DNA of 64,000 nt from Massilia agilis (GCF_024756255.1 NZ_JANUHB010000001.1:1240001-1304000); one strand, 5' to 3'. Numbered from the stretch's first letter, positions 6,892-16,735 are shown. Notes: generated by a model not told the origin, from the letters alone. Translations and numbers: made by a program.

Positions 6892-9381
6892 TCAATGCAG
6901 GCTTGAATGCTCTTTCCTGGTCAGCATCAGCGCCAGCTGCTCAGGCCACAGCGGCGGGCTGTAGTAGTAGCCCTGGATCTCGTCGCAGCCATTGGCCTTC
7001 AGGAAGGTGAGCTGGTCGATCGTTTCCACCCCTTCCGCCACCGCTTCCAGGTCCAGCCCGTGCGCCAGCGCGATCAGGGCGCGCACGATGGCCGCGTCGT
7101 TGGGGTCGGCCATCACGTCGGTGACGAACGAACGGTCGATCTTGAGCACGTCGATCGGGAAGCGCTTCAGGTAACTGAGCGACGAGTAGCCGGTGCCGAA
7201 GTCGTCGATCGACACCGCCACCCCCAGCTGCTTGAGCGAGTGCAGCACCATCTGCGCCGCGCGGATGTCGTGCATCACCGTGCTTTCGGTGATCTCGAGT
7301 TCGAGCCGGTATGGCGGCAGCCCGGCCTCGTCGAGCACCGCGCGCACCCGCCGCGCCAGCCCGTCCTGCTGGAACAGGCGCGCCGACAGGTTCACCGACA
7401 CCCGCACCGGGGGCAGGCCCTCGGCCTGCCAGCGCGCCGCGCAGGCGCAGGCTTCGTTCAGCACCCACATGTCGATCTCCTCGATCAAGCCGGTCTCCTC
7501 GGCGATCGGGATGAAGCGCCCGGGCGCGACCAGGCCCAGCGCCGGGTGGCGCCAGCGCACCAGCGCCTCGACCCCGACGATCTCGTTGCTGGCCATCGAC
7601 ACGCGCGGCTGGTACTGCAGCGCCAGCTCACGACGTTCGAGCGCGTGGCGCAGGAAGGTCTCCATGCTCACCCGCTCGCGGATCGCACGTTCCATCTCCC
7701 AGGTGTGGAAGCGGTAGCGGCCCGGCCCGTCCTGGCGCGCGGCGCCCATCGCCACCTGCGCCTTGTGCAGCAGCGCCGCCGCGCCCGCCTCGTCCTCGGG
7801 CATCAGCGCGATGCCCACGCTGGCCGACAGGAACACCTGGTGGCCGCGCGGCGTGAACGGTTCGCGCATGCGCGCCAGCAGCGCCTCGGCCAGCGCGCCC
7901 GCCTCGTGGCGGCCGGACACGCCCTGCTGCACCACGATGAATTCGTTGCCGCCCTGGCGCGCCAGCGTGTCGCCCTCGCGCAGGCAGCCGCCGATGCGCT
8001 GCACGCACTCGCGCAGTACGGCGTCGCCGTGCGAGTAGCCGTAGTCGTCGTTGACCTTCTTGAAGCGGTCCAGGTCCAGCACCAGCACCGCCAGCATGCG
8101 CCCGGCCGCGCGCGCCGCGCCGATCGCCTCGTCCAGCATCTCGATGATGCGCGCGCGGTTGGGCAGGCCGGTCAGCGCGTCGTGCGACAGCTGGCGCAGC
8201 AGTTCCTTCTCCAGCCGGCGCCGCTCGGTCACGTCGCGCACGATCGCGATGTCGTGGCGCGCGTCGCCGCTGGCCAGGCTGGCGCGCCGCACCTCGGCCG
8301 GGAACGGCTCGCCCTGCACGCGGCGGCAGGTGACCTCCTCCAGCTCGTCCTGGCCGCCGGGCGGCACGAAGGCCTGCACCGGGATGCCGGGCGCGATGTG
8401 GCGCGGCAGCCCGAACAGCTGCTCGGCGCAGGTGTTGACCATCACGATGCGCCCGCGCGCATCGGACAGCACGATCGCGTCCGGCGCCGCCTCCATCAGG
8501 CTGCGGAACTTGTTCTCGCTCTCGAACAGCGAACGCTCCGAGCGCGCCAGCCGCTGGTACGGGCGCATCACGGTGGTGACGAACACGGCGCGGTACAGGC
8601 ACAGGTAGGCCACCACCTTGTACACGTGGCCCACGAAGATCATCATGTCGTCCGGTTCGCGGTAGAGCGCAAAGCACACGCCCTGCACGGCGCTGGCGGC
8701 CGCGGCGGCGGTGGCGTACCACCAGCCGGCCGAATTGGTGCGGCGCGCGCGCCGCAGCAGCAGCAAGGCGGCGGCTGCCGCGATCAGCGTGGCCATGTTC
8801 TCGGCGCCGACCTTGAACGTGGTCAGTCCGCCGCCTTCGGTCCAGGTGGCGGGCAGCAGGTCCGGGTGCAGCACGGCGATCCACCCGGCCAGCGCGGTGA
8901 TGGCCAGCGCGCCGGCCAGGCTGGCGCGGCGCGCCGCGCGGCTGGCCGGGGCCGGGGCCGCCACCAGCGCCAGCGCCAGCAGTGCGCAGCCGCCCAGGTT
9001 GCGCGCCGCCAGCCAGAACAGGATCCCCTGCCCCACGCTGCCCGGCGCGCCCAGGCCGGGCATGCCCTTGACCGACAACAGGTGGCCCAGGTCGAGCAGC
9101 CCGACGGCAAGGAAGGCCGGCGCCACCAGCACCATGCCGCGCCGGTGGATGTCGATGCCGTTCCAGCCGACCGCAAACACCAGCCACGCCACCAGCACGG
9201 CAAAGCACTCCATGACCGTGTGCAGCGGCAGGTACCATTGACGCAGCCATGGCGCCGGGGGGGCCACGCCCAGCTCGACCAGCACCGGCACCAGCGCCAT
9301 CAACGCAATCAGCAACGCCACGCGCGCGCCGGTTCCCGGTGGCGCGATGCTGTCCATGTCATCCTGGTGCGACGTGTTCAT
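6892..9381 (-). CDS. Membrane-bound PAS-GGDEF-EAL c-di-GMP protein with degenerate GGNEF site
   Basis: 829 residues. The N-terminal 270 residues hold about seven to eight hydrophobic segments resembling a MASE3-type membrane sensor. A PAS domain follows (about 290-400; FRSLMEAAPDAIVLSDARG), then GGDEF and EAL domains. The GGDEF site reads GGNEF at residues 477-481, so the metal-binding acidic third position is lost, while an RxxD inhibitory-site motif (REGD) remains five residues before it. The EAL domain looks intact: EAL at 605-607, NLSA, LEITES, IDDFGTGYSS, KIDRSFV and AEGVET. A phosphodiesterase with a regulatory GGDEF domain is the likely role. It lies 36 bp after the globin-coupled gene, probably co-transcribed, and next to flagellar genes. 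Confidence 0.9.
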   Translation of the reverse strand: MNTSHQDDMDSIAPPGTGARVALLIALMALVPVLVELGVAPPAPWLRQWYLPLHTVMECFAVLVAWLVFAVGWNGIDIHRRGMVLVAPAFLAVGLLDLGHLLSVKGMPGLGAPGSVGQGILFWLAARNLGGCALLALALVAAPAPASRAARRASLAGALAITALAGWIAVLHPDLLPATWTEGGGLTTFKVGAENMATLIAAAAALLLLRRARRTNSAGWWYATAAAAASAVQGVCFALYREPDDMMIFVGHVYKVVAYLCLYRAVFVTTVMRPYQRLARSERSLFESENKFRSLMEAAPDAIVLSDARGRIVMVNTCAEQLFGLPRHIAPGIPVQAFVPPGGQDELEEVTCRRVQGEPFPAEVRRASLASGDARHDIAIVRDVTERRRLEKELLRQLSHDALTGLPNRARIIEMLDEAIGAARAAGRMLAVLVLDLDRFKKVNDDYGYSHGDAVLRECVQRIGGCLREGDTLARQGGNEFIVVQQGVSGRHEAGALAEALLARMREPFTPRGHQVFLSASVGIALMPEDEAGAAALLHKAQVAMGAARQDGPGRYRFHTWEMERAIRERVSMETFLRHALERRELALQYQPRVSMASNEIVGVEALVRWRHPALGLVAPGRFIPIAEETGLIEEIDMWVLNEACACAARWQAEGLPPVRVSVNLSARLFQQDGLARRVRAVLDEAGLPPYRLELEITESTVMHDIRAAQMVLHSLKQLGVAVSIDDFGTGYSSLSYLKRFPIDVLKIDRSFVTDVMADPNDAAIVRALIALAHGLDLEAVAEGVETIDQLTFLKANGCDEIQGYYYSPPLWPEQLALMLTRKEHSSLH

Positions 9382-9417
9382 TCACCCTCCGTCAACGCGC
9401 GGCGCCCCCCGAGCCAC

Positions 9418-12003
9418 TCAGGCCGCCGCGGCTTCATGCGCCCCCCGGCGCAGCAGCGCCTCGAACTGGCTCGCCGTCATCGGCGCGCTGTGGTAATAGC
9501 CCTGCATCAGGTCGCAGCCCTGCTCGCGCAGCACCGCCACCTGGGCCTCGTTTTCGACGCCCTCGGCCACCACCAGCAGCTTGAGCGAATGGGCGAGCGC
9601 GATCACGGCCTTGACGATCTGCGCGTCGTCGCGGTCGGACGTGATGTCGCTGACGAACGAGCGGTCCACCTTCAGGCTGTGGATCGGGAAGCGCCGCAGG
9701 TTGGCCAGGCTGGAATAGCCGCTGCCGAAGTCGTCGATCGACAGCAGCACCCCCATGGCGGCCAGCTTGCGCATGGTGTCCAGCGTGCCCGGGGCGTCCT
9801 GCGCCAGCACGCTCTCGGCCACCTCCAGGCCCAGGCAGGGCAGCTCGCAGCCAGCCTCGCGCGCCAGCCGCGCCACCTGCGCCGCGAGATCCTGGTCGTG
9901 GAACTGGCGCGCCGACAGGTTCACCGACACCCGCAGGCGCGGCAGCCCGGCGGCGCGCCAGGCGGCCTGCTGGGCCAGTACGGTGGACAGCACCCATTCG
10001 CCGATCGGCACGATCAGGCCGGTCTCTTCGGCCAGCGCCAGGAAGTCGTGCGGCAGCAGCGTGCCGGTGTCGCGCTTCCAGCGCAGCAGCGCCTCCACGC
10101 CGGCGATCGCGCCGCCATCGACCGCCACCAGCGGCTGGTACAGCACTTCGAATTCATTGCGCTGCAAGGCCCGCTGCAGCGCGCCTTCCATGCGCAGCGC
10201 CTCCAGCGACTGCGCGTCGAGCGAGGGATTGTAGAAGCGGAAGTGGTTACCGCCGAGCGCCTTGGCGCGGTACATCGCACTGTCGGCGCTCTTGAGCAGG
10301 GCCTGGCTGTCCTGGCCGTCGCGCGGGTACATCGCGATGCCCATGCTCCCGGTCGGGAACACCTCCTGCCCGGCCAGGGTCAGCGGCTGGAACAGGCTGG
10401 CCAGGAGCTTGGTGGCGACCTTGGCCGCGTCGTCCTCGCCGCCCAGGTCGGCCAGCACCACGACGAACTCGTCGCCGCCCTGGCGCGCCACGGTGTCGCT
10501 CTCGCGCAGGCTGCCCGACAGGCGCTGTGCGATCTCCACGATCAGCTGGTCGCCGGCGTCATGCCCCAGGCTGTCGTTGATCAGCTTGAAGCGGTCCAGG
10601 TCGACGAACACCACGCCCACCTGGCGCTGCGAGCGCTGCGCGTGCGCGATCGCCTGCGCCAGCCGGTCCTGCAGCAAGACCCGGTTGGGCAGGCCGGTGA
10701 GCGCATCGTGGTTGGCCATGCGCAGCAGCGCCTCCTCGGCCTGCTTGCGGCGCGAGATGTCCTCGACCACCGCGATGAAGCGCTGGGTGCCGGCCGCGTC
10801 GCGCATGACCGACATGCTCGAGGCCACCCACAGCGCGCGTCCGTCGCGCCGCACGAAGCGCTTTTCGCGCGTGTATTCGCCGATCCGGCCCTCGGCCAGG
10901 CGCGTCATCAGTGCCGCGTCCTCGCCGGCGTCCTCGGGATGGGTGATCGCGATCCAGTTCTGCTGCAGCAGTTCGGCTTCGCCGTAGCCGAGGATGTCGC
11001 GCAGTTTGCGGTTCACCCGCATCAGGCGGCCGTCGCGCGCGATGTGCGCCATGCCCACCGCGGCCTGCGTGAACGTGAGGCGGAAGTATTCCTCGCTTTC
11101 CTGCAGGCGCAGGCGGGCGCGCCGGCGGAACGTGATGTCCTGCCCGATCAGGAGCAGCAGCGCGGCGCCGCCCTCCTCGGTGCGGCGGATATTGAATTCC
11201 AGGTAGCGCACGCCGTCGGCGCCGCCGTCGATGGTGCACAGCACGTGGTCGAGCGGCGTGCCGTGTTCGAGCACCGCGAGCGCGCGCTGCTCCAGGTCGG
11301 AGCATCCGAGCAGGCTGGCGAGCGGCGGCTGCCCCTCGAGGGCGTCGTCCGGCACCCCGAGCATGTCGGCCATCGTGCGGTTGATCGAGAGCACGCGCAG
11401 GTCTCGTCCCAGCACCACCAGCCCGGCCGGCATGCCGTCGATAACCTGCTCGAGGTAGGCGCGCTTTTCCAGGATGCTGCGCTGGGAGGCATGGAAGTAG
11501 GTGTCCAGCGCCAGCCCCATGTCGAAGCACACGACCTTGAGCACCGCGTTGCAGGCGGCCAGCAGGTATTGCGGGTCGTCGCCGAGCTGGCGGCCCAGGA
11601 TCTGCACCAGCTCGCCCAGGTACTTGCGATAGGCGCCGATGTACCACTTGGGCTCGAGGCCGATGCGCTGGTGCGTCAGCCCCACGCGCAGGCGCTCGGC
11701 CACGTAGTCCGGGCCGTAGTCGCCACTGCACAAGCTGGCGAAATAGGCGCCCATCGCATGCTGCAGGCGCAGCTGCGCGTCCTGGGTGGGCACCAGCGCG
11801 CGCATCGAGGAGAACGACAGCACGTGCTCGTAGAAGGTGTCGGCAAAGCTTTCGCGGTCGTGCGCGATCCTCTCCTGCACGTCGCGCAGGAGCTCGCAGT
11901 CGTGCGCGGTCAGCTCGAGAAAGTCCTTGCGCCTGGCGATTTCCTCGTCAGTCAGGCCGATCTCGCGCGCCACCTGCAGTACCGCTTCGCGCAGGTCCTT
12001 CAT
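9418..12003 (-). CDS. Globin-coupled PAS-PAS-GGDEF-EAL c-di-GMP enzyme
   Basis: 861 residues with no membrane segment. Residues 1-165 look like a protoglobin sensor domain: His111 in the stretch GLTHQRIGLEPKWYIGAY is the expected proximal haem ligand. Two PAS domains follow (about 175-290 and 300-420; YFRLTFTQAAVGMAHIARDG). The GGDEF motif is intact at residues 509-513 with an RxxD inhibitory site (RESD) five residues before it. The EAL domain (EAL at 637-639, NLSA, LEVAES, IDDFGSGYSS, VAEGVE) also looks complete. It would set c-di-GMP in response to oxygen or another haem ligand; which activity dominates cannot be told from sequence. It is the upstream gene of a pair. Confidence 0.92.
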   Translation of the reverse strand: MKDLREAVLQVAREIGLTDEEIARRKDFLELTAHDCELLRDVQERIAHDRESFADTFYEHVLSFSSMRALVPTQDAQLRLQHAMGAYFASLCSGDYGPDYVAERLRVGLTHQRIGLEPKWYIGAYRKYLGELVQILGRQLGDDPQYLLAACNAVLKVVCFDMGLALDTYFHASQRSILEKRAYLEQVIDGMPAGLVVLGRDLRVLSINRTMADMLGVPDDALEGQPPLASLLGCSDLEQRALAVLEHGTPLDHVLCTIDGGADGVRYLEFNIRRTEEGGAALLLLIGQDITFRRRARLRLQESEEYFRLTFTQAAVGMAHIARDGRLMRVNRKLRDILGYGEAELLQQNWIAITHPEDAGEDAALMTRLAEGRIGEYTREKRFVRRDGRALWVASSMSVMRDAAGTQRFIAVVEDISRRKQAEEALLRMANHDALTGLPNRVLLQDRLAQAIAHAQRSQRQVGVVFVDLDRFKLINDSLGHDAGDQLIVEIAQRLSGSLRESDTVARQGGDEFVVVLADLGGEDDAAKVATKLLASLFQPLTLAGQEVFPTGSMGIAMYPRDGQDSQALLKSADSAMYRAKALGGNHFRFYNPSLDAQSLEALRMEGALQRALQRNEFEVLYQPLVAVDGGAIAGVEALLRWKRDTGTLLPHDFLALAEETGLIVPIGEWVLSTVLAQQAAWRAAGLPRLRVSVNLSARQFHDQDLAAQVARLAREAGCELPCLGLEVAESVLAQDAPGTLDTMRKLAAMGVLLSIDDFGSGYSSLANLRRFPIHSLKVDRSFVSDITSDRDDAQIVKAVIALAHSLKLLVVAEGVENEAQVAVLREQGCDLMQGYYHSAPMTASQFEALLRRGAHEAAAA

Positions 12004-12181
12004 GCGCGCTCCGGCGCGCGGCCGCCTGCATGCCGCCCTTGTTTTCGCATTCGTTTGCCCTGCTTACAGTTTCACCAGCGTCCGATGGTGAGTGATTTGC
12101 AGGGCTCGAACAATCGGGGAAATTGGAAAGCGGTGTAAGGATAACCGCAGGCAGGCGTAGGGATTTCCCTACAGCACCTCC

Positions 12182-12267
12182 GGTAGGGTGGGCAGGTTTC
12201 CTGCCCACGCGTTCAAGGACTGCCAACCTGGCCTGAACGCGTGGGCGGGAGACCCGCCCACCCTACC
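12182..12267. repeat. GTAGGGTGGGC repeat, inverted pair
   Basis: Arms 12182-12215 and 12234-12267 face each other (GGTAGGGTGGGC...GCCCACGCGTTCA against its near-complement). The centres differ: AGGTTTCCT in one, GGGAGACCC in the other. It lies in the 273-bp gap between the response regulator gene and the divergent-ending c-di-GMP gene. Its hairpin starts 10 bp beyond the regulator stop on the minus strand and could stop transcription. The rest of the gap (12004-12181) shows no clear feature. Confidence 0.88.
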
Positions 12268-12276
12268 CTTTTCTTT

Positions 12277-12918
12277 TTAGTGCGGGATCAGCTGGTGCTC
12301 GAGCGCGTAGCGGGTCAGCTCGGCGATGCTCGACATCTGCATCTTTTGCAGCAGGCGCAGCTTGTGCGTGCTGATGGTCTTGGCCGACAGCGACAGCCGG
12401 GCGGCGATGTTGTTGACCGAGTCGCCCGACACCAGCAGCTGGAAGATCTGGAACTCGCGGTCGGACAGGCGCTCGTGCGGCGGCTTGTCCTCGCCCAGCC
12501 CGTGGTCGAACACCATCGTGTCCACCAGCGCCGGGTCGATGTAGCGGCCGCCGCGCGCGACCTTGCGGATCGCGGCGATCAGGGTCTCGGGGTCGCTGTC
12601 CTTGGTCAGGTAGCCGGCCGCGCCGGCCTTGATCGCGCGCGAGACCAGCTGCGCCTCGTTGTGCATCGACAGCACCAGCACGCGCGGCGCGTCCTCGCGC
12701 GCGGCGATGCGGCGGATCAGCTCCACGCCGGACAGGTTGGGCATCGACAGGTCGAGCAGCAGCAGGTCGCAGCCGCCGGGCAGCAAGCCCAGCACCTGCT
12801 GGCCGTTCGAGGCCTCGCCCACGACCTGCAGGTCGGTGGTCATGCCCATCAGCTGCTTCAGTCCGTGCCGCACGATGCTGTGATCATCGGCGAGAATGAT
12901 TCGGATCGTTTCACCCAT
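12277..12918 (-). CDS. NarL/FixJ-family response regulator
   Basis: 213 residues. The receiver domain has the acidic pair Asp11-Asp12, the phospho-acceptor Asp56 (LLLLDLSMP) and the conserved Lys near 106 (GYLTKDSDPE). A LuxR-type helix-turn-helix fills the C-terminus (LSDREFQIFQLLVSGDSVNNIAARLSLS, then TISTHKLRLLQKM). Its ATG overlaps the end of the histidine kinase gene by 8 bp (ATGGGTGA), so it is the kinase's cognate partner. The target genes are unknown. As the last gene of the flagellar-associated run it may act on motility or on the adjacent c-di-GMP genes; this is inference. Confidence 0.93.
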   Translation of the reverse strand: MGETIRIILADDHSIVRHGLKQLMGMTTDLQVVGEASNGQQVLGLLPGGCDLLLLDLSMPNLSGVELIRRIAAREDAPRVLVLSMHNEAQLVSRAIKAGAAGYLTKDSDPETLIAAIRKVARGGRYIDPALVDTMVFDHGLGEDKPPHERLSDREFQIFQLLVSGDSVNNIAARLSLSAKTISTHKLRLLQKMQMSSIAELTRYALEHQLIPH

Positions 12919-15900
12919 CGCATCTCTCTTCGTTTAAGAGCGCCGGCGCGCCCAGGTTGTTACGCGGCAGGCGGACCTCGATGCTGGTGCCCACGCCCTG
13001 CGCGCTGTTGATCTCCACGGTCCCGCCCAGCATCAGGACGCGCTCGCGCATGCCCATCAGGCCGAACTTGCCGCGCTGCGGCGCCGCTTCGGCGGCGAAG
13101 CCCTGTCCATTGTCGCGCACCGCCAGCGCAATGCTGTCGTCGCTCGCTTCCAGGTGCACTTCCACGTAGCTCGCGCCAGCGTGCTTGAGCACGTTGGTGA
13201 GCGACTCCTGCACGATCCGGAACAAGGCCGTCGCCTGGCCGTCGTCGAGCTCGACGTCCGCCTCGTCGGCGTGCAGCACGCATTCGATCCCGGAGCGGCG
13301 CGCGAACTCGTCCACCTGCCATTCGAGCGCCGCGTTCAGGCCCAGGTCGAGCGCGGCCGGGCGCAGCGCCGAGGTGACGTTGCGCACGATGCCGATGGTG
13401 CGGTCCACCGCCTCCTTCATCGCCGCAAAGCGCGCCAGCAGCGCCTCGCTGTGTGGGCCGTCGGCCATGCGCAGCAGCGCCACGTCCATGCGCAGCGCGG
13501 TCAGCGCCTGCCCCAGTTCGTCATGGACCTCGCGCGCGACCTTCTTGCGCTCCTCCTCGCGCACCAGCTCGCGGTGCGCGGACAGCTCGCGCAGCAGCTG
13601 GCGCGATTCGGTCAGCTGCTGCTCGTTGCGCTTGCTGTCGGTGATGTTGAGCATCAGCCCCTCCCACACCGTGGCCGCGCCCGCCATGCGCGGGGTGGCG
13701 CGGCAGTTGACCCAGATTCTCCGACCGTCGCCGGTGTGGGCGCGCCCCTCCCAGTTGAGCATGTTCAGGCTGCGCGCCGAGCGCGCAAGGCTGGCGTAGA
13801 AGCCGGGCCGCTCGGCATCGGTAAAGTGGCCGGTGAGGCGGCGCGGGTCGGCCAGCACCGCGCCCGGCGTCTCGCCGAACAGCTGGGCCACGCCCTCGCT
13901 GACGTAGGTGAAGGTCAGCTCGCCCCCGCTCCAGACGCACTGGAACACCGCGCCGGGCGTGTTGGCCGCGATGCCGGCCAGGCGCTGCTCGCTCTCGCGC
14001 AGCACCGCCTCGCCGCTGCGGATCGCGGAAATGTCGCGCGCGGTGGCCAGCACCGCCGCCACCACCCCGCCCTGGCGGAATTCGGGCACCACCTGCACCT
14101 GGTAGTGGCACAGCGCGCCGCCGCCGTCGACCGCCACCTCGAACGTATCGGGCCGGCCGCCACCGAGCACCCGGCGCGCCGCCGCCACCCACGGCACCGA
14201 GGCACGCTTGTCGCCGTCGCCCAGCACCCGCCCGAGGCCGATCACCGGATGCAGGCCCGGGGCGGCGGCCAGCGCCGGATTGACGTACACGCAGCGCAGC
14301 TCGCGGTCGAAGCGGATCACCACGTCCGGCGAGTTCTCGACCAGCGCGCGGTATTCTTCCTCGCGCTTCCTGAGCTGCTCGTCGGCCCAGGTTTTTTCGG
14401 TGATGTCCTGGATCGTGCCGCGCAGGCGCAGCGCCTTGCCGGCCGCGTCGAATTCGACCTCGGCGCGCGAATGGATCACGCGCACCTGGCCGCTGGCCGG
14501 CATCGCCCGGAACGTCACGTCGTAGCTGCGCAGGCGCGCGATGGCGTCGCGCTCGGCCTGCACCTTGGCGCTGCGGTCGTCCGGGTGCAGCAGCGCCAGC
14601 GTGGCCTCGCGGTCCGGCGGCTCGCCGCCGGGAGCCAGGCCGAAGATGCGGAAGGTCTCGTCCGACCACCACGAACGGCCAGTGACCAGGTCACGCTCCC
14701 AGCTGCCGATGCGCGCCATCTGCTGCGCGTGGGCCAGGCTCGCTTCGCGCTGGCGCAGCGCCTGCTCCATGCGCACGCGCTCGCCCACGTCCTGCACGAT
14801 GGCGATGTGGCGCCGCCTTTCGCCCAGCCTGAATTCGTTGGACAGCACTTCGAGCGCCAGCTCGCCGCCATCGCGCCGGTAGCCGGTAAGCTGCTGTACC
14901 CGGCCCTCGCTCCGGGCTGCGGGGAGCGCCCTGGCGCCCAGCAGCCGGCCGATCGACACGCCGGCCAGTTCGTCGGCCGCGTAGCCGAACATGCGGCAGG
15001 CGGCGCGGTTGGCCGACAACACGCGCCCGGCCGCATCGAAGGTGAGCACGCCGGCCGGCACGTTATCGAGGATCGCATCGAGCCGCGCGCGGGTGCGCAC
15101 CAGGCCGCGCACCAGCGGCTGGGTGCGCCACTGCAGCAGCGACGCGCCGCCCAGTATCAAGAAGGCCATGCCGGCCAGCGCCGCCAACAACTGGCGCCGC
15201 AGCGGGCGGAAGAATTCCTCGGTATCGACCTTTTGCACCAGCCCCAGCCCCAACGGGATGGTGCCGTAAGCGGCCAGTACCTCGGCGCCGCGGTAGTCAT
15301 GCCGGATGCCGACGCCGGTCTGGCCCTCGAGCGCAAGCTGGATCGGCAGGCGCGCGTCGCCGCGCACCAGCGGCAGCGTCACCGTGTCCGGCTGCAGGCG
15401 CGACGGAAAGCAGGCGATCCGCCCGTCGCGCATGGCGCACACCCGCATCTCGCCGCTGGTGGCACTCCCGTTCATGCCGGCAAAGCGTGCATTGAAGGCG
15501 GCCAGCTCCAGGTCGAGCCGCAGCAGGCGGTCCTGCCCCTGCGGCACCTCGAACAGCAGGCGCCAGCCGTCGCTCCAGTACAGGCGCGGCGCTTGCGGCA
15601 GCGGCAGCGTGACGCTGAACTGGTCACGGTAATGGCTGCTGCCGGCCCGCGCCAGCGGCGAGCCGTCGCGCGCGATCAGCGCCAGGCCGGCGCGCCCGCC
15701 CAGGCGGCGCAGCTCCTGTTCCAGTGCGCCGGCCAAGGCCTGGTTGGCCACGGGCAGGCGCAGGGACTGGAGCGCGCCGCTGCCCTGGGTCGCGGCCGCC
15801 TCGAGCGAGAACTGGAACAGCGACGCGTTCGAACGGAACGATGTCAGCCACGCTTCCTGGAAGTTGTTCATCGCCGAGCGCCCGACGATGCCCACGCCGA

Positions 15901-16642
15901 CCATGCTGGCCACCACCGACAGTAGCGCGAACAACGCGAAACTGGTGAAGAAGATGCGCCGGTCCTCGCGCCCCTTGAGCGCGGCCAGCCAGCCAGGCCG
16001 GGGCGCGGCCAGGCACAGGCCGCAGCCGACCGCCGCCATGCCCAGCGCGGTAGGCACAGGCACCTGCAAGCCCCCGCGGCCGCCGGCCAGCAGCACGTTC
16101 CCGAGCAGGTTGGACAGCAGCGACGGCAGCGCGGTCGCTGCCACCACCGCGCCGCACAGCTGCGCCAGCAGCACGGCCTGGCCGCGCAGGTTCGGCAACA
16201 GCAGCAGTGCCGTCCCCGCCAGGCCGAGCGCGAAGGCCGCGCCCGAACGCATGCGCCCGGGCCACAGGCCGGGGGACAAGTCGCGCGGGTCGGCATTGGC
16301 CAGCAACTGGGCCGGCAGGCTGTCGGCGTAGAGGCCGTGCAGCGGCTGCAGTAGCGTCACCAGTGCCAGCGCCAGCGTGAGCCCGCCTGCGATGCGCACC
16401 GCCGCGCGCCGGCTTCGGCTGCGCCCATCGAGCAGCAGCGCCGCGCCGCACAGCGCAAAGCCGGCGGCGGTGCCGATGCCGACGTCGGCGAACGCGCGCG
16501 CGTTGGCGGCAGCCCAATCGGCGGCGAACGCGGCCAGCGCCAGCACCAGCGCGCCCAGCGCCAGCGCGACGGCGCCGCACAGCCGGCGCCAGTGGGCAAC
16601 GGGATGGGAAGCCAGGCCAGCCGGGGGGCGATCAGGTGTCAC
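12911..16642 (-). CDS. Large membrane histidine kinase with four PAS domains (HisKA_3 type)
   Basis: 1243 residues. Seven or so hydrophobic segments occupy residues 15-210. One further segment (IFFTSFALFALLSVVASMVGVGIV), an extracytoplasmic region of about 230 residues and another membrane segment (LLAALAGMAFLILGGASLL) follow. Four PAS domains come next (about 515-1000). The transmitter is of the NarX/DegS type: phospho-His in AREVHDELGQAL, N box ESLTNVLKHA, G box DNGQGF and FGLMGMRERV. It overlaps its response regulator by 8 bp. A 93-bp gap separates it from motD, so it may be part of the fliA-mot transcript or have its own promoter. The ligand cannot be predicted. Confidence 0.92.
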   Translation of the reverse strand: MTPDRPPAGLASHPVAHWRRLCGAVALALGALVLALAAFAADWAAANARAFADVGIGTAAGFALCGAALLLDGRSRSRRAAVRIAGGLTLALALVTLLQPLHGLYADSLPAQLLANADPRDLSPGLWPGRMRSGAAFALGLAGTALLLLPNLRGQAVLLAQLCGAVVAATALPSLLSNLLGNVLLAGGRGGLQVPVPTALGMAAVGCGLCLAAPRPGWLAALKGREDRRIFFTSFALFALLSVVASMVGVGIVGRSAMNNFQEAWLTSFRSNASLFQFSLEAAATQGSGALQSLRLPVANQALAGALEQELRRLGGRAGLALIARDGSPLARAGSSHYRDQFSVTLPLPQAPRLYWSDGWRLLFEVPQGQDRLLRLDLELAAFNARFAGMNGSATSGEMRVCAMRDGRIACFPSRLQPDTVTLPLVRGDARLPIQLALEGQTGVGIRHDYRGAEVLAAYGTIPLGLGLVQKVDTEEFFRPLRRQLLAALAGMAFLILGGASLLQWRTQPLVRGLVRTRARLDAILDNVPAGVLTFDAAGRVLSANRAACRMFGYAADELAGVSIGRLLGARALPAARSEGRVQQLTGYRRDGGELALEVLSNEFRLGERRRHIAIVQDVGERVRMEQALRQREASLAHAQQMARIGSWERDLVTGRSWWSDETFRIFGLAPGGEPPDREATLALLHPDDRSAKVQAERDAIARLRSYDVTFRAMPASGQVRVIHSRAEVEFDAAGKALRLRGTIQDITEKTWADEQLRKREEEYRALVENSPDVVIRFDRELRCVYVNPALAAAPGLHPVIGLGRVLGDGDKRASVPWVAAARRVLGGGRPDTFEVAVDGGGALCHYQVQVVPEFRQGGVVAAVLATARDISAIRSGEAVLRESEQRLAGIAANTPGAVFQCVWSGGELTFTYVSEGVAQLFGETPGAVLADPRRLTGHFTDAERPGFYASLARSARSLNMLNWEGRAHTGDGRRIWVNCRATPRMAGAATVWEGLMLNITDSKRNEQQLTESRQLLRELSAHRELVREEERKKVAREVHDELGQALTALRMDVALLRMADGPHSEALLARFAAMKEAVDRTIGIVRNVTSALRPAALDLGLNAALEWQVDEFARRSGIECVLHADEADVELDDGQATALFRIVQESLTNVLKHAGASYVEVHLEASDDSIALAVRDNGQGFAAEAAPQRGKFGLMGMRERVLMLGGTVEINSAQGVGTSIEVRLPRNNLGAPALLNEERCDG

Positions 16643-16735
16643 GACGGAAATGAAAATTTGACATGTCAGATTTCATTTTAGCAAGTTCCTGCATCGATGG
16701 ACACTGCAAGCTAGGGGTGCCGCCCTGCACGGCGG

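Noticed and set aside
6907..12138. A plus-strand open frame of about 1740 codons opposite the two c-di-GMP genes
   Set aside because: It mirrors two clear GGDEF-EAL genes on the other strand. Its translation is rich in Arg, His, Gln and Ala as expected for an antisense frame in GC-rich DNA, and it has no domain motif.
13154..15925. A 923-codon plus-strand open frame opposite the histidine kinase gene
   Set aside because: It has the same antisense-type composition. The minus strand has intact PAS, HisKA_3 and ATPase motifs across the region.
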